Source: Peptococcaceae bacterium BRH_c4a
Lineage (GTDB): Bacteria; Bacillota; Desulfotomaculia; Desulfotomaculales; Desulfocucumaceae
NCBI GenBank assembly: GCA_000961585.1
Contig: LADN01000069.1
Location: forward strand, 27,416 to 91,415
Direction: 5' to 3'
Length of the DNA: 64,000 nucleotides
The notes under the pieces are model-generated. The model saw only the letters and a list, made by a program, of their open reading frames with translations, searched no databases and was not told the DNA's origin. Shown here in pieces: positions 17,536 through 25,648 of the stretch. How positions within the stretch are numbered: the first letter of the stretch is position 1; each line of letters begins with the position of its first letter. The position numbers and the translations under genes are program-made.

Positions 17536-18168
17536 GTGAAAAAGCTTAGGGTGGGAGTTCTGGCTTCCGGAAGGGGCTCTAATCTGCAGTCCATCATAGA
17601 CCACTGTGAAAGCGGGGCCATTCCTGCCATGGTGGCCGTGGCGGTCAGTGACAGGGGAGATGCCTTCGCCCTGGAAAGGGCCAGGAATCACGGTATACCA
17701 GCGGTGCATATTCATCCCCAGTATTACGCCGGCCAGGAGGAATATGAGAGCAGGATAGTCCTGGAAATGCAGGAATACGGGGTTGATTTAATCTGCCTGG
17801 CGGGTTATATGCTATTGGTGGGAAAGGCGCTGCTGGAGGCGTTTCCGGGCCGGATAATGAACATACACCCGGCCCTGCTGCCTTCCTTTAAGGGGCTGCA
17901 CGCCCAGGGGCAGGCCGTGGAATACGGGGTTCGATTCAGCGGCTGTACCGTTCACTTTGTGGATCAGGGCGTGGACACAGGCCCCATAATACTTCAGGCA
18001 GTGGTGCCTGTGTACCCGGAAGATCTGGAAGATGACCTGTCCGCCAGGATATTGGAACAGGAGCATGTCATTTATCCAGAGGCGGTCAGGTTGTATGCCG
18101 AGGGTCGGTTAAGGGTTGACGGCAGGAAGGTTTATATCTTGCAGGATGGAAAAAGAACGATGAGGTGA
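17536..18168 (+). CDS. purN: Phosphoribosylglycinamide formyltransferase
   Basis: Folate-dependent formylation of GAR. 210 residues. Catalytic residues are in [12 protein letters not shown] (about 110-121) and the Asp in VDTGPII (about 150). The N-terminal [13 protein letters not shown] is the phosphate-binding loop. The GTG start at 17536 follows TGAGGTGAG. Its stop overlaps the next reading frame, showing coupling to purH. Confidence 0.95.
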   Translation: MKKLRVGVLASGRGSNLQSIIDHCESGAIPAMVAVAVSDRGDAFALERARNHGIPAVHIHPQYYAGQEEYESRIVLEMQEYGVDLICLAGYMLLVGKALLEAFPGRIMNIHPALLPSFKGLHAQGQAVEYGVRFSGCTVHFVDQGVDTGPIILQAVVPVYPEDLEDDLSARILEQEHVIYPEAVRLYAEGRLRVDGRKVYILQDGKRTMR

Positions 18169-18176
18169 ACCGAGTT

Positions 18177-19715
18177 ATGGGTAAGAGAGCGATGATCAGC
18201 GTATCTGACAAGACTGGCGTGGTGGAGTTTGCGTCGGGCCTGATTAAAATGGGGTTTGAAGTGGTGTCCACCGGCGGAACGGCCAAAACATTGAGGGAAG
18301 CGGGTGTTCCGGTAACGTATATAACCAGAGTCACAGGATTTCCCGAAATACTGGATGGCCGGGTGAAGACGCTGCACCCGGCAGTTCACGGCGGGATACT
18401 GGCCAGGCGCACTGAAGATCATAAGGATCAACTGGAAAAGCAGGGGATAGGTTTTATCGACCTGGTGGCCGTCAATCTTTATCCCTTCAGGCAGACGGTG
18501 TCAAAGCCCGGTGTCACCCTGGAGGAGGCCATTGAGAATATTGATATAGGCGGACCGGCCATGGTGCGGGCGGCGGCTAAAAACCACAGGTACGTGCTGG
18601 TGGTGGTAAACCCCGAAAGGTATGGAGACATTCTGAAGGCCCTGGAGGGCACAGAGGTGGACTATCAGTTCAGACTGGGTCTGGCCAGGGAGGCCTTCGC
18701 CCATACTGCGGTTTATGACACGGCCATAGCTTCATATCTGGAGGGGATAACCGGCGGAGCTGAACTATTCCCTGAGATATTGAGCAAACCCTTTAATCTG
18801 GCGCAGGTACTGAGGTACGGTGAAAACCCACACCAGAAAGCTGCCTTTTACAGGGATCCCGCATCGGTGGGGGCTTCGGTGGGATCTGCCAGGCAGCTGT
18901 CGGGAAAGGAACTTTCCTATAACAATATACTGGATCTTAATGCAGCCCTGGAGTTAGTAAGGGAGTTTTCAGACCCGGCGGCTGTGGTAATAAAACATAA
19001 CAATCCATGCGGCGCAGCCTGCGCGGAGAGCATAAGCCAGGCATACAGGCTGGCCTTTGAGGGCGATCCGGTTTCGGCCTTCGGAGGGATTGTGGCCTGC
19101 AACCGTGAAGTTAACGGGGACGCAGCCGGTCAGATGGCCGAAACATTCCTTGAGGCCGTTATAGCTCCTTCTTTTACCACAGAGGCACTGGAAATACTGG
19201 GTAAACGCTCCGGGCTGCGCATACTGGAGACCGGCAGCCTGGACGGGCAGTCAGGGGATATTCTTGATATCAGAAAGGTAAACGGAGGTCTTTTATTACA
19301 GGAGACTGACCGTAAACTGCTGGACCGGGACCGTATGGAGGCTGTGACAACTGTAAAGCCGGACCCGGCTGACCTGGAAGAGCTGGTATTTGCCATGACG
19401 GTGGTAAAGCATGTCAAATCAAACGCCATAGTGGTCACCAGGAACCGCCAGCTTATAGGTGTGGGGGCCGGACAGATGAACCGGGTGGGGTCGGCCGGAA
19501 TAGCCCTGAACCAGGCCGGAGATCGCGCCAGGGGAGCTTACCTGGCCTCGGACGCCTTCTTCCCCTTTGCTGATACCGTGGAGCTGGCCGCCGGGGCAGG
19601 GATCAAGGCCATTATACAGCCGGGTGGCTCTGTCAGGGATGAGGAGTCGGTAAAGGCTTCGGAAAAGCACGGTATAATAATGGTGACAACCGGGTTCAGG
19701 CATTTTAAACACTAG
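18177..19715 (+). CDS. purH: Bifunctional AICAR transformylase / IMP cyclohydrolase
   Basis: Last two steps to IMP. The N-terminal MGS-like cyclohydrolase domain (about 1-200) begins [18 protein letters not shown]; the C-terminal transformylase domain has [12 protein letters not shown] near 270 and [11 protein letters not shown] near 215. About 512 residues. I prefer the ATG at 18177, which has GAGGTG at 18162-18167 at proper spacing, over the GTG at 18165 that overlaps purN. The stop codon runs straight into a MITE-like palindrome that separates it from purD. Confidence 0.95.
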   Translation: MGKRAMISVSDKTGVVEFASGLIKMGFEVVSTGGTAKTLREAGVPVTYITRVTGFPEILDGRVKTLHPAVHGGILARRTEDHKDQLEKQGIGFIDLVAVNLYPFRQTVSKPGVTLEEAIENIDIGGPAMVRAAAKNHRYVLVVVNPERYGDILKALEGTEVDYQFRLGLAREAFAHTAVYDTAIASYLEGITGGAELFPEILSKPFNLAQVLRYGENPHQKAAFYRDPASVGASVGSARQLSGKELSYNNILDLNAALELVREFSDPAAVVIKHNNPCGAACAESISQAYRLAFEGDPVSAFGGIVACNREVNGDAAGQMAETFLEAVIAPSFTTEALEILGKRSGLRILETGSLDGQSGDILDIRKVNGGLLLQETDRKLLDRDRMEAVTTVKPDPADLEELVFAMTVVKHVKSNAIVVTRNRQLIGVGAGQMNRVGSAGIALNQAGDRARGAYLASDAFFPFADTVELAAGAGIKAIIQPGGSVRDEESVKASEKHGIIMVTTGFRHFKH

Positions 19716-19838
19716 GAGGCTGTTGAAAAAGTCCATCTGCGGCGTTGCGGCGGCGGCTTCAATGCTCAACGTACAAGGAGTACGCCTCCGCTTGAAGCCT
19801 TGCCGCGCCTTGCATCTGGAGCTTTTTGAACAGCCTCC
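19715..19838. mobile_element. MITE-like palindromic element between purH and purD
   Basis: 124-bp element whose ends are near-perfect inverted repeats: GGAGGCTGTTGAAAAAG on the left, CTTTTTGAACAGCCTCC on the right. Complementarity continues inward (GGCTTCAA near the left with TTGAAGCC on the right) to a small central palindrome, GTACaaggaGTAC. There is no coding capacity. I recall similar GGCTGTTSAAAAAG palindromes in other anaerobes, but the parent transposon is not in the window. It begins at the last base of the purH stop codon, so insertion may have replaced the native purH-purD junction. Confidence 0.8.
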
Positions 19839-19952
19839 GGTTGTAGTCGAATAAGTACTTTGTTGACCTCTTAATATAGTTTTGCAACACTCTCCTAGGG
19901 ACGGTAATTATGGGTTTGGTTAGGTTATTGGTTATTGCGGAGGTTTAATTAC

Positions 19953-21254
19953 ATGAAAATTCTGGTGGTGGGCGGCGGGGGGCGGGAGCATGTCCTTTGC
20001 TGGAAGCTTAAACAAAGCCCCCGGGTGTCAAAAATATACTGCGCTCCGGGAAACGCAGGAATTGCCGGAGTCGCGGAATGTGTCAACATTGAGGTCTCGG
20101 ATATAAAGGGACTGGTGGATTTCGCCCTGCGGCAAAAAACAGACCTCACCGTGGTGGGGCCGGAGGACCCCCTCAACAGGGGTCTGGTGGACGCTATGGA
20201 GGAACAGGGGCTGAGGGTATTCGGACCCAGGGCCTCTGCCGCGGCACTGGAAGGAAGCAAGGCGCTGGCCAAGGGCATAATGGCCAAATATGGCATTCCC
20301 ACTGCGTCTTATGCCTCCTTTGAAAGCCTGTCAGAGGCCGAGGAACATATAAGACAGTTAAAGTCTCCCTGCGTGGTTAAGGCCGACGGCCTGGCCGCCG
20401 GCAAGGGGGTAATAGTGGCCATGACCGAGGAAGAGGCCCTGGGCGCCGTCAGGCAGATAATGGGCCAAAGGGCCTTCGGCAGTGCCGGGGACCGGGTGGT
20501 GGTGGAAGAAATGCTTATTGGTGAGGAATTAAGCGTTCTGGCCTTCACCGACGGGGAAACTGTCATTCCCATGATGCCGGCCCAGGATCACAAGCAGGTT
20601 TATGACGGGGACAGGGGGCCCAACACCGGGGGCATGGGAGCCTACGCCCCGGCCCCTGTATGCACCGGGGAAATATACAGTTTTGTTCTGGAAAAGGTGC
20701 TGTATCCAGTGGTAAAGGCCATGGCCGCCGAGGGAAGACCTTATAAGGGGGTTATTTACGCCGGAATGATGATAACCGACCAGGGTCCCAAGGTGCTGGA
20801 ATTCAATACCCGCTTCGGAGATCCCGAGGCACAGCCGGTTCTGATGATGCTGAAAACCGACCTGGTGGATATAATGGAGTCTGTAATAGACGGCAGGCTA
20901 AAGGAAATTAAGGTGGAATGGCAAAAGGGATCCTCGGTGTGTGTGGTCATGGCCTCCGGGGGATACCCCGGAGAATACACAAAAGGCATGGAGATACACG
21001 GCCTTGAGGATGTTCCCCAGGGGGTAACAGTATTTCATTCCGGCACAGCCTTGAAGGACGGCAAAACGGTGACCTCCGGCGGAAGGGTGCTGGGAGTGAC
21101 AGCCGCCGGGGAGGATATTCCCACTGCCATAGCTATGGCATACAGGGGAGTGAAGGCCATCAGCTTTGAGGGGATGCAATACCGCAGGGATATAGGACAG
21201 AAAGCGGTAGGGCGGGGGCGTTGCCGGCTAAGGAAAGGGGACACACCTCTCTAA
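19953..21254 (+). CDS. purD: Phosphoribosylamine-glycine ligase
   Basis: ATP-grasp enzyme that makes GAR. The N-terminus KILVVGGGGREHVLCWKL is the family start; the ATP-grasp P-loop region reads KADGLAAGKGVIVA near 140, and FNTRFGDPEAQ near 283 is the metal/ATP signature. I placed the start at the ATG at 19953, after TGCGGAGG; the TTG at 19935 overlaps that site. The C-terminus continues about 15 residues past the normal end (YRRDIGQKAV) into a basic tail, possibly because nearby repeat-derived sequence moved the stop. It is separated from purH by about 240 nt containing the MITE, so it may need its own promoter; none is convincing. Confidence 0.94.
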   Translation: MKILVVGGGGREHVLCWKLKQSPRVSKIYCAPGNAGIAGVAECVNIEVSDIKGLVDFALRQKTDLTVVGPEDPLNRGLVDAMEEQGLRVFGPRASAAALEGSKALAKGIMAKYGIPTASYASFESLSEAEEHIRQLKSPCVVKADGLAAGKGVIVAMTEEEALGAVRQIMGQRAFGSAGDRVVVEEMLIGEELSVLAFTDGETVIPMMPAQDHKQVYDGDRGPNTGGMGAYAPAPVCTGEIYSFVLEKVLYPVVKAMAAEGRPYKGVIYAGMMITDQGPKVLEFNTRFGDPEAQPVLMMLKTDLVDIMESVIDGRLKEIKVEWQKGSSVCVVMASGGYPGEYTKGMEIHGLEDVPQGVTVFHSGTALKDGKTVTSGGRVLGVTAAGEDIPTAIAMAYRGVKAISFEGMQYRRDIGQKAVGRGRCRLRKGDTPL

Positions 21255-21330
21255 CGTGACTGCCTCTGGGGGTCGGAGGAATGTCCCCGATGCTTAGACG
21301 GTGGAATACAGGAGACAAAATAATGTATAC

Positions 21331-21693
21331 TTATCCTCCGGCTGCAACTGTCTCTAGACTCGGTCGCCAACGGAATGCCGACCATTTTGGAGGTGGGAGG
21401 CCAGAGGTTAGAGGTTAGAAAACTTGTAGGAAACGACCTCAGAGCCATTTCTAGCTTAATCCGACTTCCAACTTCCAACATCTAACCTCCAAATTCGTAG
21501 GCTCGGTCGCCAAGAGACAGTAGCAGCCTCCGGTACATTCCGCACGGACTTAAATCACTCCCCCTCACTGCATGTCGCTGTGGGGTCGCTTGAGGGTCGC
21601 TTTTAAAGTATGCTATCACCATTCTGGATTCTGGCTCCTGGCTTCTGGATTCCGCCGTCTGCAAGACGGCAACGCCCGTTAGGGCGTTTTTTT
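21331..21693 (+). repeat. Giant-hairpin interspersed repeat, copy C (type 1 core, left-truncated)
   Basis: It starts inside the left arm (CCTCCGGCTGCAACTGTCTC) and lacks the leader, octads and outer left arm. The core, complete right arm, heptad array (TCTGGAT/TCTGGCTCCTGGCT, about 21622-21650) and terminal double hairpin are present: GCCGTC-tgcaa-GACGGC, then AACGCCC-gtta-GGGCGTTTTTTT (21652-21693). Lying between the convergent purD and SLH genes, the hairpins can terminate purD transcription. The 21255-21330 segment before it is unassigned. Confidence 0.88.
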
Positions 21694-21696
21694 ACA

Positions 21697-22332
21697 CTAA
21701 TTTCCAAGATACCTGATCAGGTTGTCGATGATAACGGCGACCTCATAGCGGCTGGCCGGGGAATCACCGTTAAATCTCCCGTCCTCATAACCGGTGATTA
21801 TTCCGGCTGTCTTCAACCTGGCTACGGACGGGGCCGCCCAGTGCCCGGCCGGCACATCCGGAAAAGGCGATTGGATGTCATGTTGATCAAGTCTGTATTC
21901 TTCAATTATTCTAATCAGCTTTGAGGCGTATTCCGGGTCGGTGGCATATCCCAGTGACTGAAGGCTCTTCGCGGCCTCACTGTAGCCGGAAGCTTCCCTT
22001 ACCGGCCTATACCTCTCGGAAAGCAGAAAGCTGTTATGGTCTTCAATGCTTTCCTCCCAGCTATGGTAGGCCCTGAATTCAGTTTCCACCGTGACCAGCT
22101 TGCCGTCCTGGAATTCACTGGTGTCGGATCGCACTGATCCGGCGGGGCCTTGGCCCTTAAGGCCGAACAGGTTGTGGCTGTTTTTTCCGGTGTACTTATC
22201 CACGGGTATGAAATTGCCCCATCCGCTTTCCAGAATAGCCTGGGCAATGGTGATACTGGCAAATATCCCGTGCCTTTGCTGGAAGTAGCGGGCCGCCGGA
22301 GCAACGGTACCAATAAATTCCTCTGGTTTCAC
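21697..22332 (-). CDS. GH73-type cell-wall hydrolase with SLH domain
   Basis: 211 residues. The N-terminal part (about 1-150) is a FlgJ/LytG-like glucosaminidase domain (GH73), with catalytic Glu in AQAILESGWGNF (about residue 35) and the downstream NLFGLKG and YATDPEYA blocks. The C-terminal part (about 157-205) is one S-layer homology domain: FPDVPAGHWAAPSVARLKTA, then ITGYEDGRFN. There is no signal peptide, which is odd for a wall enzyme; non-classical release or a role after lysis would have to be assumed. The GTG start at 22332 follows GAGGTGAG. Confidence 0.85.
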   Translation of the reverse strand: MKPEEFIGTVAPAARYFQQRHGIFASITIAQAILESGWGNFIPVDKYTGKNSHNLFGLKGQGPAGSVRSDTSEFQDGKLVTVETEFRAYHSWEESIEDHNSFLLSERYRPVREASGYSEAAKSLQSLGYATDPEYASKLIRIIEEYRLDQHDIQSPFPDVPAGHWAAPSVARLKTAGIITGYEDGRFNGDSPASRYEVAVIIDNLIRYLGN

Positions 22333-22504
22333 ATACTCACCTCGATTACAATAATGTTTTCGGATTTGTTAATCCAGTATATTGGTAAAGCATCTTAACT
22401 GTGATAATCTTTTGTTGCGGGATGGGCAGCGGTGCCGGGCGCTTTTTGTGTGCCGGATATGATAAAATACTTGTAGATGGCGGCAAGGAATATGGAGGGG
22501 TTTT

Positions 22505-24199
22505 ATGTTGGATATAATTATCAGGGTAAATATGTCATCCCTGGAAGTGACCATGGAAAAGCTGCCGGAAGGATACCGCAACCTGTCCGGCAGGGGGCTT
22601 ACTTCCAGAGTGGTGGTGGATGAGGTTAATCCCGGAGCAGATCCCCTGGGCCCCCGGAATAAGCTGGTATTGGCCTGCGGTTTGCTGGCAGACTCCGGGG
22701 TTTCCAGTTCCGGGAGGTTGTCTGTGGGAGCCAAAAGCCCGCTGACCGGAGGGATAAAGGAGAGCAACGCAGGGGGTATAGCCGCCTATAAGATGGCCAG
22801 ACTGGGTATCAGGGCCATTATTGTGGAAGGAATGTCCCAAAACGGCCATCAACACGTGCTGGTGCTGGACAAGAATGGCGGCAGTTTAAGGCCCGGCGGC
22901 GATTTGTCCATGCTGGGAGTTTATGATAAGGCGCAAAGAATATATGATCAATATGGCAAAAAAGTGGGGGCTGTGATCATCGGCCCGGCCGGGGAGAGGC
23001 GGCAGGTCACAGCGGGTATCACCAATAACGATCCCTCGGGGCACCCCGGACGCTATTGCGGCAGAGGCGGCCTGGGGGCCGTTATGGGGTCAAAGGGACT
23101 GCTGGCGGTGATACTGGATGATACCGGGGCCAGTCCCGTCGGACCCGTAAGAAGAGATCAGTTTTTGAGCCGGGCAAAACAGATAGCCCGCTGGATAAAA
23201 GAGACTCCCCAGACCGCCGAGGTGTTCCCCAAATACGGGACGGCGTCCATGCTTGACACAACCGATGCCATAGGGGGGCTGCCCACCAGGAACTTTTCAA
23301 CGGGCACATTTGAAGGGGCGGAAAAAATAAACGGATATGCTCTCCACAACACCATTGTTGCCAGGGGAGGGCAGGGAACTCCCACCCACTCCTGCATGCC
23401 CGGCTGCCATATAAAATGTTCCAATGTCTTTCCCGGAAGGGACGGCAATGCCGTGGTCTCCCCCTTGGAATACGAGACCATCGGGATGGTGGGGGCCAAC
23501 TGCGGAATTGACGACCTGGATGTGATAGCCAGGATCAATTATTTATGCAACGATTACGGGGTGGACACTATAGAGGTGGGATGCGCCCTGGCCGTGGCTA
23601 TGGAGGCCGGGTTGATGCCCTTTGGGGATTCCGGGGCCGCCCTGGCTGCGGTGGAGGAAATGGCAAAGGACACCTTCCTGGGGAAAATTATAGCCTCCGG
23701 GGTGGTAACGGCGGGGAGGGTTCTGGGTGTCCAAAGAGTCCCGGCAGTAAAGGGACAGGGCATGCCGGCCTACGACCCCAGGGCCGTAAAGGGCACGGGG
23801 GTGACGTATGCCACATCTCCCATGGGGGCCGACCACACCGCCGGGAATACCGTAAGGCTAAACATAAGGCACAGTCAGAGGGAGGGACAGGTCAGGGCAT
23901 CCCGGGACGCCCAGCTGGGAATCGCCCTCATGGATTGCCTGGGGCTTTGCGTGATGCTGGTGACCGCCCTGAAGGACAGGGGATTGCTGGCGGAACTGGT
24001 ATCCAGCCGTTTTGGCCGCAATGTCACCCTGGAGGTCCTTTTAGACATGGCCCGGGAGACACTGGATATTGAAAGGGCTTTTAACAGGGGGGCGGGATTA
24101 ACTGCTGCCCATGACCGGCTGCCCGAGTTTTTTTACCACGAGACAAACCCGGTGAGCGGTACGGTTTTTGATATAAACAGGGAGGACCTGGAACAATGA
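22505..24199 (+). CDS. aor: Tungsten-type aldehyde:ferredoxin oxidoreductase
   Basis: AOR-family oxidoreductase, oxidising aldehydes to acids (or reducing acids) with ferredoxin, using bis-tungstopterin and one 4Fe-4S cluster. 564 residues. Cluster ligands appear as Cys297, Cys301 and Cys305 in HSCMPGCHIKC, with Cys482 in MDCLGLC as the usual fourth ligand and part of the D-x-x-G-L-C/D pterin motif. The N-terminal AOR domain contains SVGAKSPLTGGIKESNAGG (quoted in part), typical of the family. The ATG at 22505 follows GGAGGGG. It overlaps a MoaD-like gene by 4 nt, a common arrangement for AOR. It is somewhat shorter than archaeal AORs, so the exact substrate cannot be told. Confidence 0.93.
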   Translation: MLDIIIRVNMSSLEVTMEKLPEGYRNLSGRGLTSRVVVDEVNPGADPLGPRNKLVLACGLLADSGVSSSGRLSVGAKSPLTGGIKESNAGGIAAYKMARLGIRAIIVEGMSQNGHQHVLVLDKNGGSLRPGGDLSMLGVYDKAQRIYDQYGKKVGAVIIGPAGERRQVTAGITNNDPSGHPGRYCGRGGLGAVMGSKGLLAVILDDTGASPVGPVRRDQFLSRAKQIARWIKETPQTAEVFPKYGTASMLDTTDAIGGLPTRNFSTGTFEGAEKINGYALHNTIVARGGQGTPTHSCMPGCHIKCSNVFPGRDGNAVVSPLEYETIGMVGANCGIDDLDVIARINYLCNDYGVDTIEVGCALAVAMEAGLMPFGDSGAALAAVEEMAKDTFLGKIIASGVVTAGRVLGVQRVPAVKGQGMPAYDPRAVKGTGVTYATSPMGADHTAGNTVRLNIRHSQREGQVRASRDAQLGIALMDCLGLCVMLVTALKDRGLLAELVSSRFGRNVTLEVLLDMARETLDIERAFNRGAGLTAAHDRLPEFFYHETNPVSGTVFDINREDLEQ

Positions 24200-24423
24200 T
24201 CAAGGTGACTTATCGGGTGAATGTTCCCTGGATGCCGGCCCAAAAGGGAGTAGTCGGCCTAGTAAGCGCACCCACCGTGAAAGAACTGCTCAGAAATATA
24301 GGATTTGAAGCAGAACAGCACTATAATGTTTTGGTGGCGGTAAACGGAACGAACAGGCTGCCGGAGGATTTTCTGGAAGAGGGGGACCATGTGGTTATTC
24401 TTCCAGCCCTGTGCGGGGGCTGA
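24196..24423 (+). CDS. MoaD/ThiS-like sulfur carrier next to AOR
   Basis: 75-residue ubiquitin-fold protein ending in LCGG, the C-terminal Gly-Gly needed for thiocarboxylate formation. It starts inside the AOR stop region (4-nt overlap), so both are made together. MoaD-like partners of this kind supply dithiolene sulfur for molybdo/tungstopterin; dedication to the tungsten cofactor of the neighbouring AOR is an inference from position. Confidence 0.88.
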   Translation: MIKVTYRVNVPWMPAQKGVVGLVSAPTVKELLRNIGFEAEQHYNVLVAVNGTNRLPEDFLEEGDHVVILPALCGG

Positions 24424-24437
24424 GAATATGTTCCGGG

Positions 24438-24891
24438 TAAAAAAACGCCCTAACGGGCGTTGCCGTCTTGCAGACGGCGGAAGCCAGGAGCCAGGAGACA
24501 GGAGACAGAATGGTGACAGCCTGCCTTAAAAGCGACCCTCAAGCGACCCCACAGCGACATGCAGTGAGGGGGAGGGGTTTTAGTCCAGGCGGATGTTCCG
24601 GAGGCTGTTATCTGGCTCTTGGCGACAGAGCCGTACGGACTGCCGAACCGGCTGCAGGACGCAGCCGGAAGCCGGAATCGACGCAAGGACGCGGCGTTGG
24701 AGGCGGTCGGCAGTCCGTTAGGCGACGAGCTTAGAGCCAGTTCAGCCGGAGGATAAGCAGATCGGACTCAAACCCCTCCACCGGCCACAGAGTGACCCAA
24801 TAGCGACCCCGGAAAAACTCTGGGCTTGCATAAAAATGCTTTGGTGCTTCAGCGCTTTAATGTTTTAATATGGCATATACTTTCCTATACC
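24438..24891 (-). repeat. Giant-hairpin interspersed repeat, copy D (type 2 core, reverse)
   Basis: Reverse-oriented full-length copy. Read on the minus strand it has the leader and octad array (24833-24870), left arm, core, right arm, heptads and the terminal hairpins (GCCGTC/GACGGC and ACGCCC/GGGCGT plus T-run at 24438-24475). The core is different from copies A, B, C and F: two compact hairpins, CCGGCTGC-aggac-GCAGCCGG, and CGACGC with GCGTTG, which pairs only if one G-U is allowed. The arms differ from the other copies at paired positions (GGACTGCC with GGCAGTCC here, GGAATGCC with GGCATTCC elsewhere; CTGGCTC with GAGCCAG here, CTGTCTC with GAGACAG elsewhere). Confidence 0.9.
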
Positions 24892-24904
24892 AAGAAAAAA
24901 CATT

Positions 24905-25060
24905 GTCATCATGATCAAACCCTGACCAGGGCCGGAGATGCCGGGGCCATGGGGCTGAATGCTAAAAGGCCTCTATTGACAGGCGGAAGAACCGGGGTGG
25001 GTAGGTCTATATGACAGTATCCACCCCTTAAAAAATAGATGAAGGCAGGACAAGATTCCT
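24905..25060 (+). promoter_or_regulatory. Possible structured leader of the khtTU operon
   Basis: The 250 nt between repeat copy D and khtT are GC-rich and foldable. GGGGTGG (24994-25000) pairs with CCACCCC (25020-25026), and GCCGG/CCGGGGCC-type stems lie near 24930-24950. Blocks such as GGGGCTGAAT loosely recall parts of cation- or c-di-AMP-sensing leaders found before antiporter genes, but I could not align a whole known aptamer. No terminator is seen after it. I regard it as an unassigned candidate only. Confidence 0.3.
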
Positions 25061-25141
25061 GATGATATAATTGATTTGGATGCACTGCAAATAGATTTTA
25101 ATATGTTGATTTCGCAATGCTTTTAAAGGAGGTTGTAAGCA

Positions 25142-25648
25142 GTGACACTGATTCGTGAGGCCGAGCTGCCGGGCCTGGGAAAAAAATATCAGTTCAACCT
25201 GGAAAACGGTGAGCAGATGGTGGTGATCATCCATGATGACGGGACAAGGGAGATCTATTACTTTACCGAGGACGGAGACGAACCATTGGCCGCCGTCAGC
25301 CTCTCCGACCAGGAGTCCCGCCAGTTGGGGTCAATAATAGGGGGGGCCTTTTATCAGCCCCGATCACTGGAAAGGCTGGACGCCGCCATATCAGGATTGC
25401 GCATAGAATGGCTGAAGGTGCGCACAAAATCTGAAATAGCCGGTAAGAGCATAGGTGATCTGGGTCTCAGGAAAAACCACGGCATCATAATAATCGCCGT
25501 TATGGAGGATAGGGGCGGGGGACTCCCGGAAACTGCGCATATCAATCCCGGCCCGGGTTATGTTTTTGAGCCGGGCCATACTGTCATAGCCGCCGGCAGG
25601 TCTGATAAAATAAGAGGGTTTGAGAAAATGTTCGGGGGATCTCCTTAA
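25142..25648 (+). CDS. khtT: KhtT-like regulatory subunit of K+/H+ antiporter
   Basis: 168 residues. The C-terminal half (about 88-165) is an RCK_C/TrkA_C domain with the usual LKVRTKSEIAGKSIGDLGLR start and GHTVIAAGRSDKI end; the N-terminal half matches the short KhtT (YhaT) N-domain (IREAELPGLGKKYQF). KhtT gates the KhtU antiporter and in Bacillus responds to c-di-AMP. The GTG start at 25142 follows AAAGGAGGT. It overlaps khtU by one base (ATGG junction), confirming the pair. Confidence 0.9.
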   Translation: MTLIREAELPGLGKKYQFNLENGEQMVVIIHDDGTREIYYFTEDGDEPLAAVSLSDQESRQLGSIIGGAFYQPRSLERLDAAISGLRIEWLKVRTKSEIAGKSIGDLGLRKNHGIIIIAVMEDRGGGLPETAHINPGPGYVFEPGHTVIAAGRSDKIRGFEKMFGGSP

